From positions 1 to 64,000 of the forward strand of contig CAVOZC010000018.1 of assembly GCA_963700865.1 (NCBI GenBank): a DNA stretch of 64,000 bases. The letters run 5' to 3'. The translations under genes were made by a program, and so were the position numbers. A model generated the notes under the pieces. It did no database searches. It was given only the letters and a program-made list of their open reading frames with translations, and was not told the origin of the DNA. The DNA comes from CAVOGJ01 sp963700865 (GTDB lineage Bacteria > Planctomycetota > Planctomycetia > Pirellulales > Pirellulaceae). Below, piece by piece: positions 40,795 through 49,235 of the stretch (the stretch's first letter is position 1; every line of letters starts with the position of its first letter).

Positions 40795-42300
40795 TTACCC
40801 GCGGAGCCCCGCCGGCACGAAATAGCGTTCCAGCCCCTCGAATACCAGTTGCACCAGGATCGCCAGGACGGCGGCGGGAATGGCCCCTTGCAGGATCAAC
40901 CCGGTGTCGGCCAGGCGGATGCCCGACAAGATGGGCTGCCCGTAACCACCGGCGCCGACGAGGGCTCCCAGGGTCGCAAAACCCACATTGATGACCGCCG
41001 AGGTTTTGATCCCCGCCAGGATGGAACGCGAGGCGAGCGGCAAATCGATTTCCCACAAACGAAAACGGGGGGGCAGGTTGAGGACTTCGGCCGATTCCCG
41101 CATGCCCGCGTCCATCGACTCCAGCCCGGCGTGGGTATTTCGGACGATCGGCAGCAAGCTGTACAGAAACAGCGCGAGTACCGCCGTGCCCGAGCCGGTG
41201 CCGACGCTGTCCATCCCTAGCCAATGGGAGACGGGCAAGAGCAGGACGAGTAATGCGAGGGCGGGAATGGTCTGGATGATGCCGACGCCTCCCAGCAAGA
41301 GCTGCCCCAGCCACTTCCGACGAGTCGCGAAGATGCCGAGCGGAATTCCCACGAGGATCGCCGGCAGCAGCGATCGCCGCACCAGATCGAGATGTTCCCA
41401 GCTACGGGTGATGATCTGCCGGATGACGGTGGGCGGTTGCACCGTCGAGCCGATGCCCAGCCGATCGCGTAAGAAATCACTGGCAACGGTCGCTTCCACT
41501 ACTCCGTCCACCTCGACGCGGTAATTGAGCTTTGCCATCGTCGCGGCATCGATCTTCCCTTCCAGCCGAGTCAGCGCCTGCTCGACATCCGGACGTTGAT
41601 GCCACCGCTCGCGATAAAGGATGACCGCGTCGTAGCGGGGAAAAAACCCGCGGTCGTCCGTCAGGACGGCCAGGTCCAGCTCGCGAATTTTGGCATCCGT
41701 GGTGTAGATATCGATGACATCAATTTGGCTTTGCTGCAATTGGCGGTAAGCAATGTCATGATCCATGCCCGTGACCTGCACCTGGTTCATCCCATAGGCT
41801 TGCCTGAGGCCCACCCAACCGTCTGCCCGCTGCAAGAATTCGTTGCTGAAGCCGAATCGCAATTGGGGATGTCGACGAAGATCGGAAATCGTGACGATCT
41901 TCAGCTCCTCCGCGCGCTGGCGGCGGATCCCCAGAGCGTACGTGTTGTTGAACCCCAGCGGCCGGCTGATGCGGAGTTGATCTTTCGCGAGCGCCGCTTC
42001 CAGTTGCTGGCGACTGCGGATATCCTCGGCCGCGAGGATCTCTTCCATCAACGTGCCGGTGTACTCGGGGTAGGCATCAATATCGCCCGACCGCAGGGCC
42101 TCGAACAGCAACCTCGACCCGCCGAGTTCCGATACATGCTGGACGGACTCGCCAGCGGTACGGACCAGTTCCGAGAGCATTTCGCCCAGGAGGACCGATT
42201 CGGTAAATTTCTTGGACCCGATGCGGATACCCGTACGCGGCCGGTAGGTCGGCGCGAAACCGGCAAGGGCGATCAGTCCGATCAGTACCCAGCGTTTCAT
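40795..42300 (-). CDS. ABC importer: fused substrate-binding and permease protein (OpuC/EgtU-like)
   Basis: A 501-residue fusion. After a signal segment (WVLIGLIALAGFAP) residues about 25-275 form an OpuAC-type betaine-binding domain: IRIGSKKFTESVLLGEMLSE, YPEYTGTLMEEI, LGFNNTYALGIRRQRAEEL, FGFSNEFLQRADGW, DVIDIYTTDAKI. Residues about 300-495 form a permease domain with an EAA-type loop (RLWEIDLPLASRSILAGIKT) and five or six helices. The family imports quaternary amines; the related EgtU imports ergothioneine. Here the binding domain precedes the permease, the reverse of EgtU as I recall it. The gene overlaps the ATPase by 4 bp and lies in the egtB-directed group. Confidence 0.82.
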   Translation of the reverse strand: MKRWVLIGLIALAGFAPTYRPRTGIRIGSKKFTESVLLGEMLSELVRTAGESVQHVSELGGSRLLFEALRSGDIDAYPEYTGTLMEEILAAEDIRSRQQLEAALAKDQLRISRPLGFNNTYALGIRRQRAEELKIVTISDLRRHPQLRFGFSNEFLQRADGWVGLRQAYGMNQVQVTGMDHDIAYRQLQQSQIDVIDIYTTDAKIRELDLAVLTDDRGFFPRYDAVILYRERWHQRPDVEQALTRLEGKIDAATMAKLNYRVEVDGVVEATVASDFLRDRLGIGSTVQPPTVIRQIITRSWEHLDLVRRSLLPAILVGIPLGIFATRRKWLGQLLLGGVGIIQTIPALALLVLLLPVSHWLGMDSVGTGSGTAVLALFLYSLLPIVRNTHAGLESMDAGMRESAEVLNLPPRFRLWEIDLPLASRSILAGIKTSAVINVGFATLGALVGAGGYGQPILSGIRLADTGLILQGAIPAAVLAILVQLVFEGLERYFVPAGLRG

Positions 42301-43040
42301 GAGGGGGCCCCGAAATCGGCGGCTCGCTGCGCCTGCAGGAAGCTGGTGACAAATTCGGATGCCGGCTTACGGATCAGATCGCGGCTTGTGCCACGCTGCT
42401 CGATGCGGCCGGCGCGCAGCAAGATCATCTCGTCGGCGAAATAGTCGGCTTCGTGAAGATCGTGGGTCACGAACAGCACGGTTCTGGCCAGCGACCGAAA
42501 GATATCCCGCAGATCCCGCTGCAGATCGTAGCGGACCATCGGATCGAGGGCGCCAAGTGGCTCGTCGAGCAGCAGGACATCGGGTGCCGGCATCAGGGCC
42601 CGCATCAGCCCGACCCGCTGGCGTTGCCCGCCTGAAAGCTGCGCTGGGAAGCGATCGAGGGCTTCCCGCGGAAAATGCGTCATTTCCGCCAATTCGGCCA
42701 GCCGCCGCCGGGCCTCGGCGGGGGACAGTCCGCGAAATCTGGCCGTGATCGTGATGTTGTCCGCCGCGGAAAGATGCGGGAACAAACCGCCGTCCTGAAT
42801 GACGTAGCCAAGCCGATTGCGAATGGCGGCCCGGGTTTCGGGGCCCACGGCGACGCCGCCGACAGAGACCCGACCGCTGGATGCCGTCAGCAGTCCAGCC
42901 ACCAATCGTAAGATGGTCGATTTGCCGCAGCCGCTGGGGCCGATCAGGACGAGCGTCTGCCCCTCGGCCACGGTGCAAGAGACCTGATCAACCACGGTTT
43001 CGTCGCCAAAGCGCATGCACACGTTTTCCAGACAAATCAT
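42297..43040 (-). CDS. ABC importer ATPase (OpuCA/EgtV-like)
   Basis: A 247-residue nucleotide-binding subunit with Walker A IGPSGCGKSTILRL (34-47), Q-loop YVIQDGGLFPHLSA, signature QLSGGQRQRVGLMRAL, Walker B VLLLDEPLGALDP and switch VTHDLHEADYFADE. It lacks the C-terminal CBS pair of osmoregulatory OpuCA/ProV. That fits EgtV-like or small betaine-importer ATPases. ATG 43040 (MICLENVCMRF) has AGGAAG upstream. Its stop overlaps the permease start (ATGA), so the two are coupled. Confidence 0.85.
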   Translation of the reverse strand: MICLENVCMRFGDETVVDQVSCTVAEGQTLVLIGPSGCGKSTILRLVAGLLTASSGRVSVGGVAVGPETRAAIRNRLGYVIQDGGLFPHLSAADNITITARFRGLSPAEARRRLAELAEMTHFPREALDRFPAQLSGGQRQRVGLMRALMPAPDVLLLDEPLGALDPMVRYDLQRDLRDIFRSLARTVLFVTHDLHEADYFADEMILLRAGRIEQRGTSRDLIRKPASEFVTSFLQAQRAADFGAPS

Positions 43041-43265
43041 GCGTCTTCCTACCCTTGCGTCGAAAATCGGCAATACTGCGTGTGCGTTCGCGGTTTTTCC
43101 GTCATTGCTCATCCGTCGGATGGATCGGCCCGGCACCGGCGGCTGACCCAATCCGGCCGCCGGCATCGAGACGACGGGCCCGGCCCGCCCGCCTGCGATC
43201 GGGCACCGCAAACGACGTCTTCGCGACCCCTAAGGCCGCCACGCCGCGGCGGAGAGGAGATTATA

Positions 43266-44246
43266 GTGAAAACCCCCTACTCGCTGGCCGTACAGAAACC
43301 GTCGGATCAGACGATGCGCGAGGACTTTAAGCAGGATGTGCTGCGTGGCCTCAGCGCCAATCCCAAGTGGCTGCCGTGCAAGCACTTTTACAATGAACGC
43401 GGATCGCAGCTATTCGACAAGATCTGCGAGTTGGACGAATACTACCTGACGCGGACCGAGCAACGGATCATGGAGCGATCTGCGGGCGCAATGGGCGAGC
43501 AGATCGGGCCCGGCGTTATGTTGGTCGAATACGGCAGCGGCAGCAGCCACAAGACGCGTATCCTGCTCGACCATCTCCCTGACCCGGTCGCCTATGTTCC
43601 GGTCGACATTTCCGCGCGACACCTCGGCAAGGCGGCCAGCCGCATTGCCGCCGAGTATCCGCACTTGGAGGTCTTGCCCGTCTGTGCGGACTTCACGAAG
43701 CCATTTCCGCTGCCCAATTCACAACGAGACCGCACCCATGCCGCGGTCTACTTTCCCGGCTCAACGATTGGCAACCTCCTGCCGGCGCAAGCCGAAGCCC
43801 TCCTGGCTCAGGTCGCCCGCTTGTGTGGCCACGCGGGCGGGTTGCTGATCGGTGTTGATCTGCAAAAGGATCGCGCCGTGCTGGAGGCGGCTTACAACGA
43901 CCGCCACGGCGTGACCTCGGCTTTCAACCTCAACCTCTTGCATCGCATCGACCGCGAACTCGTGGATTCCGAGATCGACGTTGACCAATTCGAGCATCAT
44001 GCTTTTTACAACGAGGTCCGCGGGCGGATTGAAATCTATCTCCGCAGCCGCTGTGAGCAGACGGTGCAGATCGAGGAACGGGAATTTGCCTTCGCGGCGG
44101 GCGAACTTGTGCACACGGAGTATTCCCACAAGTACACGATCGACGGTTTCGCCAAATTGGCGCTGAAAGCCGGGCTGACGCTACGCAAAGCTTGGACCGA
44201 CGAACGGGAATACTTTGCCGTATTGCACCTGGCCGTCGTGGACTAA
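43266..44246 (+). CDS. egtD: L-histidine N-alpha-methyltransferase EgtD
   Basis: Trimethylates histidine to hercynine with SAM, the first ergothioneine step. The 326-residue product has KWLPCKHFYNERGSQLFDKI, CELDEYYLTRTEQRIMERSA, SAM site VEYGSGSSHKTRILLDHL, VPVDISARHLGKAASRIA, VYFPGSTIGNL, IGVDLQKDRAVLEAAYND, NLLHRIDRELVDSEID, FNLNL and the end TEYSHKYTIDGFAKLALKAG, all EgtD family blocks. GTG 43266 is used because of the GGAGAGGAG just upstream and the family length. It diverges from the importer-DUF427-egtB group across a 225-bp gap. Confidence 0.9.
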   Translation: MKTPYSLAVQKPSDQTMREDFKQDVLRGLSANPKWLPCKHFYNERGSQLFDKICELDEYYLTRTEQRIMERSAGAMGEQIGPGVMLVEYGSGSSHKTRILLDHLPDPVAYVPVDISARHLGKAASRIAAEYPHLEVLPVCADFTKPFPLPNSQRDRTHAAVYFPGSTIGNLLPAQAEALLAQVARLCGHAGGLLIGVDLQKDRAVLEAAYNDRHGVTSAFNLNLLHRIDRELVDSEIDVDQFEHHAFYNEVRGRIEIYLRSRCEQTVQIEEREFAFAAGELVHTEYSHKYTIDGFAKLALKAGLTLRKAWTDEREYFAVLHLAVVD

Positions 44247-44803
44247 TTGCCGCGGCGACCGGCGCCACTGACGAGCGTGACGGCAATGACCAGCAAGCTC
44301 AGCACGGCAATCACCACGCACACCATGGCTTGTCGCCAGAGCTGCTGCCGATGCTGGGCGAGGACAATATGCGGAGGCGTCATCCGCGTTAAGGTCTTGA
44401 CCTGCAGCAACGGCTTCCAGACCTCTTCCATCGTCTGGCTGGCCGTCATCTGGTCGATCTCCGCGCGGATGATCGCGTCATCGTGATAGGTCAGGACGTC
44501 CTGCAGGGTTGGCGTCGGAATCTGCAACCGCTGATAAAGATACAGGGAGCGGCCCGCGACGCCCGCCGCAGCCAGCAACATCGGCACCGCGATGGCAAAG
44601 GCGACTCCATGACCAAGCGTCCAGCGACGAGCCGACTTTTGGGCGGAAATCTCTTCCTCAACTTGAGGCAGTGCTTGCAACCCCCTCAGACTGGGTACCT
44701 CCCGTCGGCGGCCGCAGGAACACTCTCGCGTCTCGCCCGCCTGCCTGGGTCGAACCAACATGGTGCGACCACATTCACATTCAAGCAAATACTGCTCACT
44801 CAT
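44243..44803 (-). CDS. Zinc-ribbon membrane protein
   Basis: A 186-residue protein with an N-terminal CxCG-type ribbon (LECECGRTMLVRPR, RECSCGRRREVP) that may bind zinc, one hydrophobic segment about 69-88 (VAFAIAVPMLLAAAGVAGRS) and a second at 160-180 (MVCVVIAVLSLLVIAVTLVS). The region between carries charged helices. I do not recognise a function. Its stop overlaps the egtD stop region by 4 bp (convergent). Confidence 0.6.
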   Translation of the reverse strand: MSEQYLLECECGRTMLVRPRQAGETRECSCGRRREVPSLRGLQALPQVEEEISAQKSARRWTLGHGVAFAIAVPMLLAAAGVAGRSLYLYQRLQIPTPTLQDVLTYHDDAIIRAEIDQMTASQTMEEVWKPLLQVKTLTRMTPPHIVLAQHRQQLWRQAMVCVVIAVLSLLVIAVTLVSGAGRRGN

Positions 44804-45531
44804 GCAAAAAACTCGCGGCTGACAACGAGAGCTCGCCAGGGAGAGGGACTCGGCTGGGCGGACGGACGGTGGGGAACTTCCAGGCAGTGATGCTAATCGG
44901 GCGGGGAAGTGCCAGCAACCGGCTTGCGACGACGGTCACTGGCGGGGATTCGGCGGGCGGTCCCTCGATCCAGGGAGGGAACTTGCGAGTTCGGTCATTT
45001 CCGGCACTAGACCCGACTCGCAGCGTGATTACAATTTTAACGAAGGCAGGCGAGGCCGGTGCCCATCCGACCGTCCTGGTTTGCCTTTTCGCGAAAACGA
45101 CACGAGAGAGCGACACGACCACGATCCTACCCTGCCGTTGCTCTCTGCGCGGGCCAACACTGAATGTGTCTTACTGGGGAAACCCCGGCGGGAGGTGAAT
45201 GCGAGTCGATTGGTGGTTTCCATCGACCTAGCCGGCGAGCCATTGGCCGGCAATGCCTTCCCTACCAGCCTTCACTGACCGGAAAAGTCACAGGGATCGC
45301 TAGAGAAGTTGGGCGCGCAATTTTCTCGCAAATGATTTTCGGAGCGAGACAATATTAAAGGCGCATGTAGATTTGCACATACGGGGCACTTTTCAGGCGA
45401 ATGGTGGCTGAATGCGGGAGGGACGAATCGGGCCTCCGCGACATCACACTGAGGGAGCTTGCCCGGCCGGATGAAGACAACCGTGAGAAAGCCGTTGCAG
45501 CGCAGCTGCGACAATTTAGGAGCACCCAAAA
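44804..45531. other. Intergenic, 728 bp before the sigma factor gene
   Basis: No protein-like frame on either strand. It should hold the sigma factor promoter and a long leader; no convincing -10/-35 pair was found. Only the ribosome-binding site AGGAG at 45519-45523 next to TTG 45532 is clear. Confidence 0.4.
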
Positions 45532-47076
45532 TTGCATAACACGATTCTCCTCGATCATGATTTCGAAGACGACGCAACCGGGACGACGACCGATTCCACC
45601 AAGTTCGCGACCGACGCCGAGTCTATCGATTCGCAGATCGACATCGACACAGACGACGATGATCATGAAGATACCAAGCCGGATGAGCTGGTGGCTGACA
45701 TCGATTCCTGGTCGGACGACCCGGTCCGCATGTACCTGACGCAAATGGGTGAGATCCCTCTGCTGACGCGACAGGAAGAAATTCGGCTGGCTAAGAAAAT
45801 TGAGGATACTCGGCAACAGTTCCGCAGCCGCTTGTTGGAAAATGACTACGTCATCCAGCATGCGTTTAAGATCTTGCGGCGTGTCCACCAGGGAGAACTT
45901 CCCTTCGACCGCACGGTGCAGGTGTCGGTCACGGACCGTCTGGAAAAGGAACAAATCCTGGGGCGACTTCCCCACAACCTGCGCACGGTTGAGATTCTTC
46001 TCAAGCAGAATCGGCGGGACTATCTGTTGGCAATGAGCCGATCGGCGAAGAAGTCCGAGCGGCGAGATGCCTGGCGGCGCGTCTCTCATCGGCGTCGGCG
46101 AGCCGTGCGGTTGATTGAAGAACTTGGTTTGCGTACCCACCGGCTGGAATCGATGATCCCGGTGTTGGAGCAGTTCACAGCGCGGATTACCGAGCTCAAG
46201 TCCAAGATCGATCAGCACAAGAGAACGAAGGGTTCGCCCGCCGATCGCAAGGAACTGGTAGACGAATATCGGACGATTTTGCTGGCGACCCTCGCGTCCC
46301 CCACCAGCCTGAAAAACTCGGTGAAGTATCTGAAACGTGTTTATTCCGAATATCAGCAGGCAAAGCGCGAGTTGTCCGAGGGGAACTTGCGGCTGGTGGT
46401 CTCCATCGCCAAGAAGTACCGCAACCGGGGGCTGAGCTTCCTCGACCTGATCCAGGAAGGGAATGCGGGCTTGATGCGGGCCGTCGACAAATTTGAATAC
46501 CGACGCGGCTTTAAATTTTGCACCTATGCCACGTGGTGGATTCGGCAAGCCATCACTCGGGCCGTGGCCGACCAAAGCCGCACGATTCGCATTCCCGTCC
46601 ACATGGTCGAAACGATGTCGCGTGTCCGCAACGTCGCCCGCCAGCTTCTCCAGGAGTTGGGCCGCGAGCCCACGATGGAGGAAACGGCTCGCCGCGCCCA
46701 GACAACGGTCGAGGAGGCTCGACGCGTCTTGGCGATGAGCCGCTACCCGATCAGTCTCGATCGTCCGGTCGGTAACAGCGAAGATAGCCAGTTCGGTGAT
46801 TTACTACCGGATTCGGGAGCGGAGAATCCGTCGAGCGGTGCGTCCCAGGAGATGCTTCGCTCTCGCATCAACCGCGTCCTGAAAACCCTCAGCTACCGCG
46901 AACGCGAGATCATCAAGCTGCGGTATGGGCTGGGAGACGGCTACAGCTACACCCTGGAGGAGGTCGGGCATATCTTTAAGGTGACGCGTGAGCGGATCCG
47001 CCAGATCGAGGCCAAGGCGGTGCGGAAGCTGCAGCAACCTAGCCGCAGTCAGGAGCTGGTGGGCTTCCTCGACTAG
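45532..47076 (+). CDS. RpoD-like sigma-70 family RNA polymerase sigma factor, TTG start
   Basis: A 514-residue sigma factor. Residues 1-60 are unusually acidic (SQIDIDTDDDDHEDTKPDEL). Region 1.2 follows (DDPVRMYLTQMGEIPLLTRQ, about 62-92), then a long non-conserved linker, region 2 (285-360: NLRLVVSIAKKYRNRGLSFL, GFKFCTYATWWIRQAI, RTIRIPVHMVE), region 3 (EEARRVLAMSRYPISLDRPV) and region 4 (LSYREREIIKLRYGLGDGYS, VTRERIRQIEAKAVRKLQ). It is of the primary/group 2 type rather than ECF; whether it is the housekeeping factor cannot be told. TTG 45532 has AGGAG eight bases upstream. Confidence 0.9.
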   Translation: MHNTILLDHDFEDDATGTTTDSTKFATDAESIDSQIDIDTDDDDHEDTKPDELVADIDSWSDDPVRMYLTQMGEIPLLTRQEEIRLAKKIEDTRQQFRSRLLENDYVIQHAFKILRRVHQGELPFDRTVQVSVTDRLEKEQILGRLPHNLRTVEILLKQNRRDYLLAMSRSAKKSERRDAWRRVSHRRRRAVRLIEELGLRTHRLESMIPVLEQFTARITELKSKIDQHKRTKGSPADRKELVDEYRTILLATLASPTSLKNSVKYLKRVYSEYQQAKRELSEGNLRLVVSIAKKYRNRGLSFLDLIQEGNAGLMRAVDKFEYRRGFKFCTYATWWIRQAITRAVADQSRTIRIPVHMVETMSRVRNVARQLLQELGREPTMEETARRAQTTVEEARRVLAMSRYPISLDRPVGNSEDSQFGDLLPDSGAENPSSGASQEMLRSRINRVLKTLSYREREIIKLRYGLGDGYSYTLEEVGHIFKVTRERIRQIEAKAVRKLQQPSRSQELVGFLD

Positions 47077-47123
47077 CCCGCTCCCGGCCTTCCGCCGGTA
47101 AAAAACTTCATAGAAAAGTAACG

Positions 47124-47161
47124 ACTGAGCCTCCCGCGTGCCCTGCGCGGCGAGGCTCAGT
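47124..47161 (+). terminator. Strong hairpin after the sigma factor gene
   Basis: actgagcctc (47124-47133) pairs with gaggctcagt (47152-47161); inside, ccgcg-tgccctg-cgcgg adds five pairs with one bulged C. The 15-bp stem has no T run, so it may stop polymerase with help or protect the 3' end. It separates rpoD-like transcription from the riboswitch operon. Confidence 0.45.
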
Positions 47162-47223
47162 GCCTTCTGTGCCTCTGGACCTGGACGACAGCGGCCCCAT
47201 CCATTATGCTCGCCCACTGTTGG

Positions 47224-47412
47224 GCGCTGGTGCTCGCCAAGGCAGCTTGCCTTGGCGACAAGAAGGGAACTCGGTGCGAATCCGAGACGGCCCCGCCGCT
47301 GTAACTTGGTGAAGAATTCCCACATCTCTGTGACGCCATTGTGGTCCGTCGGGACCCCGAGAAGGCGGTGGGAGTGAGCCTTGAAGTCAGAAGACCTGCC
47401 AGCGCAGGTGAT
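47224..47412 (+). promoter_or_regulatory. Cobalamin (B12) riboswitch
   Basis: The aptamer landmarks occur in order on the plus strand: gctggtgctcgcc (47226-47238), P3 hairpin aaggcagcttgcctt, agaagggaactcggtgcgaa and tccgagacggccccgccgct, gtaacttggtg (B12 box side), a variable hairpin region with cattgtggtccgtcggg, aaggcggtgggagtgagcc, and the closing ttgaagtcagaagacctgcc (47381-47400). These are the conserved core and 3' box of the adenosylcobalamin-type riboswitch. It lies 166 bp before the first gene of a three-gene surface-protein group and after the sigma factor gene, in the same direction. Type (AdoCbl or methyl/hydroxo-Cbl) is not resolved. Confidence 0.93.
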
Positions 47413-47511
47413 GCCCATCTCGCGCGGGACGAGTTGGCTTCAACATCGTCAAACCTGGCGACGCTAATCGGCGCTGATACGACGTGACAGGCGCGGCGAC
47501 CCCCCTCGGGA

Positions 47512-47537
47512 GCTTGCGCCTCGACTGGGGCGCAAGC
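47512..47537 (+). promoter_or_regulatory. Hairpin, possible expression platform of the riboswitch
   Basis: gcttgcgcc (47512-47520), 8-nt loop, ggcgcaagc (47529-47537): a perfect 9-bp stem 28 bp before ATG 47566. There is no T run, so control would be of translation or by another fold rather than by intrinsic termination. Confidence 0.4.
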
Positions 47538-47565
47538 CCTGGCTTCGTCGCAGCGCGGATGTCGG

Positions 47566-48369
47566 ATGACCGTGCATGTACCAAAGGCAATTCATGGCCG
47601 ACCGGGCATGACGCTCGTGGAGCTGCTGGTCGTGATGGCCATCATCGGTTCCCTCGTCGCGATCCTGTTGCCAAGTGTCCAGGCCGCGCGGGCTGCGGCT
47701 CGGCGGGCCAGCTGCCAGACTCACCTGCGGCAAATCGGTCTCGCCATGCACGGCCATCTTGCGCTGCACGGGACCTTCCCGCCCGGCGGGATCGAGTGGC
47801 GGCCTTATGGGAACACAACCAAGCGGCAGTTGGCCTGGTGTGTGTGGCTACTTCCCTTCCTCGAGGAAGCCGCCCTCTACGACTCACTGGACCTCGAGCA
47901 ACCGTTCGACAGTCCCGCGAACGCGGCGGGGGCCGCCGCCTTGCTCCCCGTCTTCGTCTGCCCTGCCGGCAGCCGCGGGCTCCGCGAGGTGGACGGCCGC
48001 GGGCCCTGTGATTACGGGGGTATCTTCGGTGAACGCATCACCTCTGCCAATCAGCCGCCCAAGGGAGCGATGCTCTACGATCGGCGACTGGCCGCCCGGC
48101 ATATCCCCGACGGTCTGTCCAAAACGCTCCTGGTGGCCGAGGATACCGGCTTTGTGGATGGGCAGTGGATCAATGGCCGTAACCTGTTCGATCAGGCCTA
48201 TCCCATCAACGCGGCACCGGCTTGGGAAAACGACATTCGCAGCGAACATGCGGGGGGAGCACAAGCCCTCTTGGCGGATGGGGGTGTGATTTTCCTGACC
48301 GAGACACTCGATCCATGGGTACTGGCAGCGTATTGCACGCGCGCAGGCCACGAACCGGATGGTTCGTAG
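47566..48369 (+). CDS. DUF1559 pseudopilin-like protein under B12 riboswitch
   Basis: A 267-residue protein with prepilin leader KAIHGRPGMTLVELLVVMAI (cleavage after Gly, Glu at +5) and a shortened DUF1559 body: RAAARRASCQTHLRQIGLAM, ACVWLLPFLEEAAL-type segment near WCVWLLPFLEEAALYDSLDL, VFVCPAGSRG, and the late SEHAGGAQALLADGGVIFL. Typical DUF1559 proteins are 300-400 residues, so this one is short. Being first behind the riboswitch it should be repressed by cobalamin. ATG 47566 gives a 14-residue leader but no strong ribosome-binding site is seen. Role in B12 capture is inferred from context. Confidence 0.8.
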   Translation: MTVHVPKAIHGRPGMTLVELLVVMAIIGSLVAILLPSVQAARAAARRASCQTHLRQIGLAMHGHLALHGTFPPGGIEWRPYGNTTKRQLAWCVWLLPFLEEAALYDSLDLEQPFDSPANAAGAAALLPVFVCPAGSRGLREVDGRGPCDYGGIFGERITSANQPPKGAMLYDRRLAARHIPDGLSKTLLVAEDTGFVDGQWINGRNLFDQAYPINAAPAWENDIRSEHAGGAQALLADGGVIFLTETLDPWVLAAYCTRAGHEPDGS

Positions 48370-48434
48370 TCTGCCGAATCCGACTCCACGCCGCCGCCCG
48401 GCGGTCTTCCGATTCATTGACGAGAGACAACACG

Positions 48435-49235
48435 ATGCGAAAACTCCTGGCCCTGCTGATCACCCCCCTGCTCCTCCCGGTTCTCGCTGCCCAATCCCAG
48501 ACCGTCGATTTCGAGGATCTACCGTTGCCCGCGGAGAGTTTTTACAACGGCAGCGATGGGGCCGGTGGATTCGACAGCGGAGGTGTTTTATTTGCAAATC
48601 AATTCGACGCGGCCTTTGGATCATGGAGCGGTTTTGCCTATTCGAATCGAACCGACAATGCAACTCCCGGATTTCTTAACCAGTACGGTTCCTTCGCCGG
48701 CGGCGGATTCGGCGGACAAGGCAATTTTGCGGTCGGCTACGCCTCCGATCCCGCGTTCGGCATTGTCGCGACCGCCCTCTTTTCACAACCGGTACGGCCG
48801 ACAACGCTGGCGGTGACCAACACGACCTACACCGCGCTCTCGATGCGCGATGGAGACAGTTTCGCCAAGCGGTTTGGGGGCCCCAGCGGCAACGATCCGG
48901 ATTATCTGCGATTGATCATAACCGGCAAGGATGTGGCAGGGACGACGACAGGAAGCGTCGACTTTTACCTGGCGGACTATCGCTTCACTGACAATGCGCT
49001 GGACTACATTGTTCAGCAGTGGCAAACCGTGGACTTGACGCCGCTAGGGCCAGTGAACTCGCTCCAATTCGACATGGAGACCACGGATGTGGGCATGTTT
49101 GGCCCCAACACGCCGCTTTATTTCGCCCTGGACGAAATGTCGGTCCGCGTCGTCCCCGAACCTACCGGCCTGGCGTTCCTGGCTGCCCTGATCGCGACGG
49201 CCGGTGGCTGCTGGCGGCGGCGGGGAGCCGCGTGA
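48435..49235 (+). CDS. DUF4465-like PEP-CTERM surface protein
   Basis: A 266-residue secreted protein: signal peptide MRKLLALLITPLLLPVLAAQ, then TVDFEDLPLPAESFYNGSDG, FDAAFGSWSGFAYSNRTDNA, GNFAVGYASDP, LAVTNTTYTALSMRDGDSFA and VDFYLADYRFTDNALDYIVQ, the pattern of DUF4465 beta-sandwich proteins, ending in a PEP-CTERM sorting signal VPEPTGLAFLAALIATAGGC plus Arg tail. The last marks anchoring through an exosortase system. As I recall, DUF4465 proteins occur in Bacteroidota B12-uptake loci (BtuH-type lipoproteins). Here it is second in a B12 riboswitch group. Its stop and the next start share one base (TGATG). Confidence 0.8.
   Translation: MRKLLALLITPLLLPVLAAQSQTVDFEDLPLPAESFYNGSDGAGGFDSGGVLFANQFDAAFGSWSGFAYSNRTDNATPGFLNQYGSFAGGGFGGQGNFAVGYASDPAFGIVATALFSQPVRPTTLAVTNTTYTALSMRDGDSFAKRFGGPSGNDPDYLRLIITGKDVAGTTTGSVDFYLADYRFTDNALDYIVQQWQTVDLTPLGPVNSLQFDMETTDVGMFGPNTPLYFALDEMSVRVVPEPTGLAFLAALIATAGGCWRRRGAA

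Noticed and set aside
45532..47412. Riboswitch controlling the sigma factor gene
   Set aside because: The riboswitch lies downstream of the sigma factor stop and faces the following genes, so it cannot be in the sigma factor leader.
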